NCBI GenBank assembly: GCA_965247535.1
Contig: OZ252018.1
Location: 806,001-870,000 of the forward strand
Length of the DNA stretch: 64,000 bases
Reading direction: 5' to 3'
DNA from: JAPPHY01 sp965247535
GTDB lineage: Bacteria; Chloroflexota; Dehalococcoidia; Lucifugimonadales; UBA2985
Positions within the stretch are counted from its first letter, which is position 1. Each line of letters opens with the position of its first letter. Of the stretch, positions 25,534 through 33,051 are shown one piece after another. Both the position numbers and the translations under genes were made by a program. Below the pieces are notes generated by a model. The model was not told the DNA's origin, searched no databases, and worked only from the letters and a program-made list of their open reading frames with translations.

Positions 25534-26247
25534 ATGAGCGTCAACGACATCTTCGGCAACGGACTCGACCTCCAGGACGCCCTGGACCTGCTGGAGCCGC
25601 TATCGATCTACGTCCTGGGAATCGCAGGCTATGGCATCCTGGTGTTCAAGTACTACCGATTCGTGGCCGCGCGGGACATGTTCGAGCTGGACCTGTCCCG
25701 GTATGAGGGTGTTAGGCTCAGATGGGTCAGGTCTCTCTTGCAGGTCACGCTCTACATCTTCAAGTACCTCATTCTGTTCCCGGTCTTCGCCTTCTTCTGG
25801 TTCGCCGTCCTGACGCTCGTGCTGGCATTCCTGTCGAAGGGTCAAACGTTCTCGGATACGCTGCTGATTGCCGTGGCTACTGTCAGCGCGATCCGGGCGA
25901 CGTCATACTACAACGAAGACCTGTCCAGGGACCTGGCAAAGATCCTGCCATTCGCCATCATGGGCGTCTTCCTCATCGACGCGTCCTTCTTCTCGCTCTC
26001 AGATTCGCTGAACACCCTGAATGAGGCAAGCGATTACAACGCGCACATACTCTACTATCTGCTGTTCCTCATAGCGCTGGAGTTTGTGCTGCGCATTGCC
26101 ATCGGGGTCGGAGCGCTGTTTGGTCGCGGACGGGACCGAAAGGAGACCGTCTCCGCCGCTGACGAGGAGGCCGTCGAGGCCGCTCCCGCAGACGAAGACG
26201 CCCCATCCGCCGACGATTTGCCTGGCACGCCCACCGACGCAAACTAG
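25534..26247 (+). CDS. Hypothetical membrane protein, about five helices, acidic tail
   Basis: 237 residues. Hydrophobic segments lie at about 22-40, 70-100, 105-125, 138-155 and 170-195. The C-terminal 45 residues are acidic and Ala-rich (EEAVEAAPADEDAPS) and probably cytoplasmic. A GGAGG site stands seven bases before the ATG. It is monocistronic: the next gene is on the opposite strand. I do not recognise the family, and the context gives no function. Confidence 0.7.
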   Translation: MSVNDIFGNGLDLQDALDLLEPLSIYVLGIAGYGILVFKYYRFVAARDMFELDLSRYEGVRLRWVRSLLQVTLYIFKYLILFPVFAFFWFAVLTLVLAFLSKGQTFSDTLLIAVATVSAIRATSYYNEDLSRDLAKILPFAIMGVFLIDASFFSLSDSLNTLNEASDYNAHILYYLLFLIALEFVLRIAIGVGALFGRGRDRKETVSAADEEAVEAAPADEDAPSADDLPGTPTDAN

Positions 26248-26307
26248 GTGCCCGCGTAACGCTCTCCTATCGAGTTGGCTTGAGATTCGAATCTGCGGCG
26301 CTGATGG

Positions 26308-26757
26308 CTACTGTGAGGCATCGAGCCTTGCCTCGGCAATCTCGGTCATGATGGTGGATAGCACGACCAGCCCTTCCATCAATTCGAGTGACCTCTTGGT
26401 TTCCTCATCCGGTGAGGCTGCCTGTACGGCCGTAAAGACTCGGTGGATCTCCCGGGCCAAGCCTGTCAAGCGCTCCTTGAAGACCGGATTCTGCGTGTTA
26501 TCTATGATGGCGTGAATTATGTTGTCGACCCTGTCGGAGTCCTCTTGGCGCGCTCCCGTAAGGTTGGAGTTGGCGAGCGCGGTCATCTGCTGAGCGATGG
26601 CGTTCATGGTCGCCTCGTCAATGGAAGCGACGTCCCCGGGAGAGCGGGCAGGCCCCTCGGGGCCCTGAGGTCCTGGCGGCCCTTGATCACCCTTCGGCCC
26701 CTGGCCTCCCTGACAGGTGGCTGTCAGCAGCAACAGGGCGGATAACGAAACCAACAC
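26308..26757 (-). CDS. Lipoprotein with a short collagen-like Gly-X-Y segment
   Basis: About 150 residues. A lipoprotein signal ends in LLTATC. It is followed by seven collagen-like triplets (GPKGDQGPPGPQGPEGPA), then a helical domain of 110 residues with no motif I know. The first usual start, GTG at 26757, gives a signal peptide without basic residues. Extending to an ATC at 26776-26778 gives AKRS before the core and an AAGGGG site ten bases upstream, which looks better. The start is therefore unsure. Collagen-like lipoproteins are usually surface-exposed. Function unknown. Confidence 0.6.
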   Translation of the reverse strand: MLVSLSALLLLTATCQGGQGPKGDQGPPGPQGPEGPARSPGDVASIDEATMNAIAQQMTALANSNLTGARQEDSDRVDNIIHAIIDNTQNPVFKERLTGLAREIHRVFTAVQAASPDEETKRSLELMEGLVVLSTIMTEIAEARLDASQ

Positions 26758-26778
26758 TATGACCGAGCGCTTTGCGAT

Positions 26779-27129
26779 TCCTCATTTTCCCCTTGGGCTC
26801 GTGCTGAGACTGTGCGAAGCTCGGGGTCTCAATTCTCCAAGAACGAAGGACATCACGAATCCCTTCTGGCGTGCGCCGGTTCTCCAAGGCGTTCTTCAGT
26901 GAGTAGAAGTGACCTGACCGTGAACGCACGGTTGCCTGCCATGCCATTGTCAGTAGTTGCTGCGACAGCGAACTGTGAACGGTGGGCGACTGAGCACCCG
27001 TTTCGATCCCGCCACCAACAGTGAGCGCTACGGGCCAACACTTGCGGGAGGCTGCGTAGCGTTGACTCGCGCGGGCTTCGACGGCGCGGCATCCGTATGC
27101 GACGCCACCGCACCCGGCGGATGTCCTCT
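26779..27129. other. Non-coding stretch beside a permease remnant
   Basis: I find no gene. Frames on both strands are low in protein character. The region lies between the collagen-like lipoprotein gene and the decayed end of the permease remnant and may be former permease sequence that is no longer recognisable. Confidence 0.3.
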
Positions 27130-27384
27130 ACCGCCGGCGTTTGCGGTGTGAGTCATGATGCCCCAGCTCATCCTCAGATCCAGCAGCCCGAGGAACGACA
27201 GGACTGCCTCGGCGAAGATTGCGCTCGTAACCGTGAACATCATGTAGAGCAGGGACAGAGGCAGCAGGTTAGGAACGATATGGACGAAGATGATCCTGGC
27301 CTGGCTGCCCCCGGCTACACGGGCGGCTTCGATATATGGCTTGACCTTGATGCTCAGCGCCTGCGATTTGAGGACAATGGCGGC
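27130..27384 (-). pseudogene. Remnant of a DppC/OppC-type ABC permease
   Basis: About 85 residues of a peptide-transporter permease survive. They contain the EAA loop that contacts the ATPase (EAARVAGGSQARIIFVHIVP) and the following helices (LSFLGLLDLRMSWGIM), a hallmark of DppC proteins. The N-terminal helices are missing: upstream of about 27384 the frame turns Arg/Pro-rich and runs into the promoter of the XRE gene. The C-terminal end is lost after NAGG. This may be what is left of the permease that once worked with oppDF. Confidence 0.75.
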
Positions 27385-27449
27385 TCTGGAACGGGCCGGA
27401 GGGTCTGGGTGAGGCTCTCGCGGGCTCTTCGCGCGATCCTTGCGCCCCC

Positions 27450-27485
27450 TTGACAGGGAGTAGTAATGTGTAGTATATAGTATAC
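27450..27485 (+). promoter_or_regulatory. Promoter and possible operator of the XRE operon
   Basis: TTGACA at 27450-27455 is followed 18 bases later by TATATA (27474-27479). The transcript would start at the ATG at 27486, since no ribosome site precedes it. The -10 box lies within two direct copies of TAGTATA (27471-27484), a likely binding site for the XRE protein itself. Confidence 0.55.
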
Positions 27486-27836
27486 ATGACACTAGGGGCG
27501 TACCTGCGCGGAGCGCGTGAGCAGGCCAGGACAAGTGACCGCTCCTACTCCCTGCGCAAGGTCGCACAGCGAGTAGGCATCGAGCCCGGCTATCTGAGCA
27601 AGATCGAGCGCGGAGATGTTCCTCCACCCTCAGAGGCCACCATCCGCCGCCTTGCGCAGGAGCTGCAGGAGGACCCGGACCTGTTGCTGGCAATGGCCGG
27701 AAAGGTCTCACGCGACCTGCAGGACATCGTGCTGCGCCGCCCTCAGCTCTTCGCAGAGCTGTTGAGGCAGCTTAGAGATGCGCCGGACCACGCCATCCTG
27801 CGAATCGTGAGGGAGGTCCGCGATGGCGAGTGGTAG
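27486..27836 (+). CDS. XRE-family helix-turn-helix regulator
   Basis: 116 residues. The N-terminal 70 form a Cro/C1-type domain: YSLRKVAQRVGIEPGYLSKIERGDVPPPSEATIRRLA is the typical helix-turn-helix with the GYLSKIE recognition helix. The C-terminal part is helical and charged and could dimerise. The ATG appears leaderless. It is followed by a gene of unknown function in the same direction, which it probably controls together with itself through the TAGTATA repeats. Confidence 0.88.
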   Translation: MTLGAYLRGAREQARTSDRSYSLRKVAQRVGIEPGYLSKIERGDVPPPSEATIRRLAQELQEDPDLLLAMAGKVSRDLQDIVLRRPQLFAELLRQLRDAPDHAILRIVREVRDGEW

Positions 27837-27885
27837 GGCTGGCGTCCAGGTTGAAGAAGACATGAGGAGGAGAACAGGACATTGA
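27823..27885 (+). CDS. 20-residue coupling ORF between XRE and the next gene
   Basis: An ATG at 27823 follows GGGAGG at normal spacing and lies inside the last codons of the XRE gene. The frame runs 20 codons and stops at 27883-27885, overlapping the TTG start of the next gene. It could serve only to carry ribosomes forward, or be chance. The peptide is basic at its end (RRRTGH). Confidence 0.3.
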   Translation: MASGRAGVQVEEDMRRRTGH

Positions 27886-28865
27886 TCGAGTTGCAGAATG
27901 ACCAGCTGGAGTTTCGGTTCCCAGAGGTGCACGAGCATGCCTCGCTAACCATCAGCTTCCAGCGTACGCTGCGTATCCCCGACGACAATCGGGACTACCC
28001 ACTGCCCCCCGGCCTGGGGCGCTTCCCCTTGGCCCACGTGGACGACCACCCCGCCGGCGTTCCGCAGTCCTGGGTCAGGCACGGCGGTGTAATGCTCCCC
28101 ATGCACCAGGCGGAGGCTATGTGGATCAGCTTCCACGCCGATTACCCAATGGCCGTGAAGGTGGCAGCCGGGAAGATCAACGCTCTGACCGGCCAGCGGT
28201 GGAAGAACGAGGTCTCCAAGCGGCCACAGGACTACCTGGTTGTGCCAGGTCAGCCGTGGCTGGACGGGTTCTGCGTCCGGAAGGGTGTTGTACGCCAATT
28301 CGTGGCCATGCCGCTGGGCGGGGGATTCTCGGCGGAGGAGCAGCTGACGGGAACCGCTGAACACGGGGGTCTTCAGATCATCGTTTACCCAATGAAGACT
28401 GAGACATACGAGGAGCTGAGGACAGCAGTGACTTACAGCTGCTTTCCGCCGCCTCAAACGGATGCAAAGATGTATAGCCCCCCTGAAATGGGCCTGGCGC
28501 CGGGCGGCCTCATGCGCCAGGAGATCTACCGGGATGAATACGGGTTCGATGCGTGGAACGTGTCGGTGCGGTCGCGTTGCTTTGTGCACATTCTGAACAG
28601 CCTCCAGTATGCGGCGGTGTGCGGTGTCGAGCCACCCAACAAGCCTCCGACGGCGGCCGAGTACAACGCCGCCGGGCTGCCGTGGTTCGAATACTACGGC
28701 GGCGACCTGGAGGCGCTTGAAGGCGCGAAGGCCCTGGCGGGTCTGGATAGCGTGGCCGCCAAGCAGTGGAAGGAAGGCGTGCCCGGCCTGGAAGGCAACG
28801 AGCCGGTCCGGCCCAAGCGGGTCAGGAAGCTGGGCCGCAGGCGGATTTCGGAAGGCGACTTCTAG
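27882..28865 (+). CDS. Conserved-looking protein of unknown function, XRE operon
   Basis: 327 residues with TTG start at 27882 and AGGAGGAG nine bases before it. The sequence is rich in Trp, Tyr, Pro and Gly, with a patterned N-terminal beta region (TISFQRTLRIPDD, then YPLPPGLGRFPL), a central VPGQPWLDGFCV and VRQFVAMPLGGGF, and GGLQIIVYPMK. A basic tail ends the protein. No signal peptide or membrane helix is visible, so it is cytoplasmic. I do not recognise a named domain and assign no activity. The pairing with an XRE regulator and low-context neighbours suggests a stress or element-linked role; this is only inference. Confidence 0.75.
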   Translation: MIELQNDQLEFRFPEVHEHASLTISFQRTLRIPDDNRDYPLPPGLGRFPLAHVDDHPAGVPQSWVRHGGVMLPMHQAEAMWISFHADYPMAVKVAAGKINALTGQRWKNEVSKRPQDYLVVPGQPWLDGFCVRKGVVRQFVAMPLGGGFSAEEQLTGTAEHGGLQIIVYPMKTETYEELRTAVTYSCFPPPQTDAKMYSPPEMGLAPGGLMRQEIYRDEYGFDAWNVSVRSRCFVHILNSLQYAAVCGVEPPNKPPTAAEYNAAGLPWFEYYGGDLEALEGAKALAGLDSVAAKQWKEGVPGLEGNEPVRPKRVRKLGRRRISEGDF

Positions 28866-29033
28866 CCCCGGACGACTGGTGCGAGCGGACGTACAAGTCG
28901 AGAAGGTCATTCGGCAGGCCCGGAGCCCTTGCAGCTCCGGCGCCCTGCGAACATCACGTCACAAGAGGAGTCTCAGGAATTGCCAAACGGAGGCTCGGAC
29001 AATTGAGGCACTTGCTGGTTCAACAGGAAGAAT

Positions 29034-29495
29034 ATGCATGGGGCCGGCCTGACCAAGGGGAACAGACACCCCCCCCCAAGCAACCATTGCGATATCAGGG
29101 ACGAACCGATTGAAGACCCCGGCTATACGTACTGCGCAAATCACCACAAGAGGCGACCGGTCAGAGACCCGATTCCTGTCGGGCCGACCCTGGCGGCAGA
29201 GTACGTTGGCGGATTCGCATACGAGCGCGTGCCCCTGAAGCCTTCGCCGGATGCCGAGGAGATCCGGCGGCACCTACTCGACCTTCTCGACAAATTCGAA
29301 GAGACGGAAGCAGGGGATGCGTACCCGTCACATCCCAGGGTGATGGACATAGTAATCTGGCAGCTGGGTGAGTTTCGGGAGCATAGAGCCGTAGAGCCTT
29401 TGCGGAGGATGGAGATGGACGTGGAGGAATGCCGTGCGGACTTCATTCGAGAGACAATAGATGGGATTCAAAGAGATGCAGGTTCCGGGGAATGA
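29034..29495 (+). CDS. Small hypothetical protein with Cys/His N-terminal motif
   Basis: 153 residues. Near the N terminus NHCDIRDEPIEDPGYTYC followed by NHH looks like a small metal-binding knuckle (two Cys and nearby His). The rest is helical and charged, with PSDAEEIRRHLLDLLDKFEE-like character and a HEAT-like end (WQLGEFREHRAVEPLRRM). A run of nine C at 29069-29077 lies just before the Cys motif, so the true start and frame of the first 15 residues are uncertain. Unknown function. Confidence 0.5.
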   Translation: MHGAGLTKGNRHPPPSNHCDIRDEPIEDPGYTYCANHHKRRPVRDPIPVGPTLAAEYVGGFAYERVPLKPSPDAEEIRRHLLDLLDKFEETEAGDAYPSHPRVMDIVIWQLGEFREHRAVEPLRRMEMDVEECRADFIRETIDGIQRDAGSGE

Positions 29496-29626
29496 CTCCG
29501 AAACAGGTCGGGCGCACTACAGCTCGCCAATGGGACTTGCCCAATATCTCAACGCGCAGAGATTGCAGTGAAACCTCGGAGGCCCGGGAGTTACGGTTCC
29601 GCAACGGGAACGAAAGGAGACACCAA

Positions 29627-29845
29627 ATGACAACAGAGGAACCTCCACATTCAAGGTGGACGGACAACCCGTTTCGGCAGCCGGGCCTGACGCCCGAGCA
29701 GCTGGAGTGGCTGGACAAGCGCGACGAGGCCACGCGTATATTCCAGGAGACGGGTGATGATACCATGGCTATCGAGATCGGCCTGTTCCCTCCGAGGGAC
29801 GAGAAGCCTGATGACGAGGCGGAAGAAGAAACGTGCGTGATATAA
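29627..29845 (+). CDS. Small acidic hypothetical protein upstream of addB
   Basis: 72 residues, ATG with AAAGGAGA eight bases before it. The sequence contains WTDNPFRQPGLTPEQLEWLDKR and an acidic tail rich in Asp and Glu. A longer open frame starts at 29429, but its upstream part overlaps the previous gene and has no protein character. It ends eight bases before addB, so it is probably in that operon. Function unknown. Confidence 0.6.
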   Translation: MTTEEPPHSRWTDNPFRQPGLTPEQLEWLDKRDEATRIFQETGDDTMAIEIGLFPPRDEKPDDEAEEETCVI

Positions 29846-29852
29846 TCTCCAG

Positions 29853-32800
29853 ATGAACGGCTACAGTGCCCAGACCAGCAACCCCAAGCACCCTTCACGC
29901 CTGCTGGTGGAGCGTCTATCGCCCTCCGCGCGAGAGGCCTTGCGGGATCTCGTGCGCTCCATCCAGGACGGCGACCCAATGTCGCCGGTCACGGTTGTGG
30001 CCCCGACCCGCTACGCAAGCCTCAGCCTGCGCCATGACTTAGGCCTACAGGGCTTTGCCAACGTCAAATTCATGGAGATGCCGAAGCTGGCCGAGCTACT
30101 GGGAGCCGCCTCACTGGCCGGCAGGCGTCCTCTCACAGGCGTGCTGCAGAGCATCCTTCTGCGCAAGGTACTCGAGCGGGCCGAGGGGCCGCTTGCGCCG
30201 GTCCGAGATCACACAAGCACCCAGAACAGCCTCCGGGCCTCGTTTGGCGACCTTCGCAATCTGGACGATGGGCCCCTGCGCAGGCTGGTAGCATCAGGAA
30301 GTATTTCGGCCGAGGTTGCGCGGCTGTACGGGCAGTTCAGGGCGGAGGCGAGCGAGGGCTGGTACGACGCCGAGGACTTGGCGGCGGCCGCAGCCGACGC
30401 GGTTCACCACGGTTCCGCGCCTGCCCTGGGAGACCTGGGTCAGATCGTCTTCTACCTGCCGCGCAGGGTCAGCCCGGCACAGTCCGACCTTATGGTGGCG
30501 CTAGCGGAACAGGGCCGCTGCTCCGTTATCCTGGGTCTCACCACAGACGAAGACGCTGACGGACCCGCGCGAGACGTCGCTGCTGCGCTGGAACCCATCA
30601 TGGGAGCGCGTGCCGGTCCCGGAGACGCCGCGGACGGTCTACCAGTCCTGCCGGGCGAAACTCACCTTCATGTCGCGCCGACCTCGCACGAGGAGCTGCG
30701 GTGGGTGGCCCGCCGAATCGTCGAGGAGGCCACGGCAAACGGGACGCCGTTCCACAGGATGGCGGTACTCTACCGGGTGGAGAACCCCTACGCTACCCTG
30801 GTGAGGGATGAGCTTCGACTGGCCGGTCTGCCGCTCGCAGGCCCCAGCCGTGACACGCTTGCCGACACCGGCGTCGGACGCACTCTGACGGGCCTGCTCG
30901 AACTCTCTCGCGGCGATTTCACGCGGTCAGAGGTGATGGCGTGGCTCAACGACTGTCCCGTGCGGCCCCAGGGCCGGAGCCGCGCCGGATTCAATCCCAG
31001 TCGCTGGGACTCCCTCGCCAGACGCGCCGGGATCATCGGCGGGCGGGAGCAGTGGCGGGACCGCCTGGGCAGCTACGCGCAGAAGCTGGTCGAGGACGCC
31101 GACCTTCGGGAAACGGACGGTGAGATAAGCGAGGCACGCGCCTTCAGGATGAGGGAGGAGGCCCGCACCGCCGCAGAACTAGTGGACTTCGTCGAAAAGC
31201 TGGCGGACGACGTTCAGCCTCCGGCCGGGATCACCTGGAAGGACCATTCTGAATGGGCGGCCGGGCTCCTCGACAAGTACCTCTCTCGGGATGTCCATCC
31301 GCAGGAGACGGGACTCCGCGATAGGATCGACCAGATTCTGAGGGAGATTGGCAGCGCCGACAGCGTCCGCCCGTCGACCACGCTCGACGAGTTTCGGAGG
31401 ACTGTAGCCGACTCGATGCGGGCGGTAGTGGGACGTCTGGGAGCCACGGGGCAGGGAGTATTCGTGTCCCCGTTCGCGGCCGCGGCCGGCATGACCTTTG
31501 ACGTAGTGTGGCTGGTGGGCATGATCGAGGGAGGCGCGCCGCCGGCCCTGTCGCCGGATCCGTTGCTGCCAGAGACCGTCTGGCGCGAGGCGGGCGGGCC
31601 TCCCCGCAGGGAGACGCGGATCGCGCAGGAGCGGTACGACTTTCTGTCGGCGGCGGCCTCCGCGCCACGCCGCTTCCTGTCCTACCCCATCGCCGACGCG
31701 GCATCGCAGAGGCTGGTCCACCCCTCAAGTTGGATGCTCGAGCAGGCAACGGTGCTGGAAGGGAGCCCGGTGCACACCAGCGGACTGTCCCGGCTGTCCG
31801 ACCGCCCCTGGCTCTCGGTGGACGTATCCGCTGAGCTAGCGCTCGCCGCGGCCTCGGATTCGTCCCTGGCCGACGGCCACGACTACTACCTGAACCGGCT
31901 GGTGCTGTGGCGCGGCGCCGGGGAGCGGTTCGCGGATCACTCACTTGTACGCAGCGGTATGCTGGCGCGCGCCGACAGGCTTGGAAGAAGCCGGTTCGCG
32001 TACGGCCTGACCGAATTCGACGGCAACCTGACGTCCGTGGCGGCCAGCGCGATGTTCGCCGGGGCTATGGAAAGAACGGTGGTCTCTCCCACCAGCCTGG
32101 AGACCTGGGCAGGATGTCCGTATCGCTACTTCCTGGGCTACGTGCTGCGCCTGAGCGCGCTGGAGACCCCGGAGGAGACCGCGGTGATCAGTGCCCTGGA
32201 GCGCGGGAGTCTTGTCCACGGCATCCTGGAGCGGTTCATATCGGAGGCCGAGGAATCCGGTACCGCACCACGCCCAGGCGCGCCGTGGAGTGAGGAAGGC
32301 CATCGCAGGCTGATGGCGATTGCAGAGGAATCGTTTGCCGACGCCGAGGCCCGCGGCGCGACCGGCAAGCCGCTGCTATGGGAACTGGCCAGGCAGGACA
32401 TCCGCGATGACCTTACGACGTTTCTCGAAGCTGAGGCCAGGCTGAGAGAGGACATCGGGACCGGGTACGTGCTGACCGAGGCGAGGTTCGGCCTGGGAGG
32501 GGACTCGCCGGAGGTGACGGACGAGGCCACAGGCCTGACGTTTCGAGGCATCATTGACCGGCTGGACGTGAACGCCGCCGGCGACACCGCAGTGGTCATT
32601 GATTACAAGACCGGCAGCTCAGCGCCTTACAGGGGACTGGAAGAGGACCCTATCGACAGGGGAAAGCGGTTGCAGCTGGGCGTCTACTCTCTGGCCGCCC
32701 GCCGGATGGTGCCCAGCGCTGCTTTGGTAAGGGCAGCCTACTGGTTCACCACCAATCGCGGGGGGTTCGCGCTCCACCCCAAGCAGTTCCTCAACGTCGA

Positions 32801-33050
32801 CGAGAGCGAGACCTCCGAGCGGTTCCGGTATGGGGTTACGACAATCGTCGAAGGCGTCCGAGCGGGAGTCTTCCCCGCCAACCCAGGCTCCCTTGGCCGC
32901 GAGAGTAAACCGGAAAACTGCCGCTACTGCGACTTCGATTCCCTCTGCCCGTCGAGGCGGGTGGACATGTGGCGGCGCAAGAAGGACGATTCTTTGCTGC
33001 ACTCCTACGTGAGGCTGGCGGAGGATGGCTCCGGCGGAGGAGGGGAATAG
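29853..33050 (+). CDS. addB: AddB-type helicase-nuclease subunit of double-strand break repair
   Basis: 1065 residues. The C-terminal PD-(D/E)XK nuclease is clear: SLVHGILERF (His), FRGIIDRLD (Asp) and VVIDYKTG (Asp-x-Lys). Four cysteines in the AddB pattern, one in WAGCPYRYFLGY near residue 755 and three in CRYCDFDSLCP near 1030, would bind a [4Fe-4S] cluster. The N-terminal helicase-like part is inactive: the usual Walker A is missing, and VTVVAPTRYASLSLR stands in its place. Together with AddA it resects DNA ends for RecA loading. Its last codons end two bases before the addA start. Confidence 0.88.
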   Translation: MNGYSAQTSNPKHPSRLLVERLSPSAREALRDLVRSIQDGDPMSPVTVVAPTRYASLSLRHDLGLQGFANVKFMEMPKLAELLGAASLAGRRPLTGVLQSILLRKVLERAEGPLAPVRDHTSTQNSLRASFGDLRNLDDGPLRRLVASGSISAEVARLYGQFRAEASEGWYDAEDLAAAAADAVHHGSAPALGDLGQIVFYLPRRVSPAQSDLMVALAEQGRCSVILGLTTDEDADGPARDVAAALEPIMGARAGPGDAADGLPVLPGETHLHVAPTSHEELRWVARRIVEEATANGTPFHRMAVLYRVENPYATLVRDELRLAGLPLAGPSRDTLADTGVGRTLTGLLELSRGDFTRSEVMAWLNDCPVRPQGRSRAGFNPSRWDSLARRAGIIGGREQWRDRLGSYAQKLVEDADLRETDGEISEARAFRMREEARTAAELVDFVEKLADDVQPPAGITWKDHSEWAAGLLDKYLSRDVHPQETGLRDRIDQILREIGSADSVRPSTTLDEFRRTVADSMRAVVGRLGATGQGVFVSPFAAAAGMTFDVVWLVGMIEGGAPPALSPDPLLPETVWREAGGPPRRETRIAQERYDFLSAAASAPRRFLSYPIADAASQRLVHPSSWMLEQATVLEGSPVHTSGLSRLSDRPWLSVDVSAELALAAASDSSLADGHDYYLNRLVLWRGAGERFADHSLVRSGMLARADRLGRSRFAYGLTEFDGNLTSVAASAMFAGAMERTVVSPTSLETWAGCPYRYFLGYVLRLSALETPEETAVISALERGSLVHGILERFISEAEESGTAPRPGAPWSEEGHRRLMAIAEESFADAEARGATGKPLLWELARQDIRDDLTTFLEAEARLREDIGTGYVLTEARFGLGGDSPEVTDEATGLTFRGIIDRLDVNAAGDTAVVIDYKTGSSAPYRGLEEDPIDRGKRLQLGVYSLAARRMVPSAALVRAAYWFTTNRGGFALHPKQFLNVDESETSERFRYGVTTIVEGVRAGVFPANPGSLGRESKPENCRYCDFDSLCPSRRVDMWRRKKDDSLLHSYVRLAEDGSGGGGE

Positions 33051-33051
33051 C

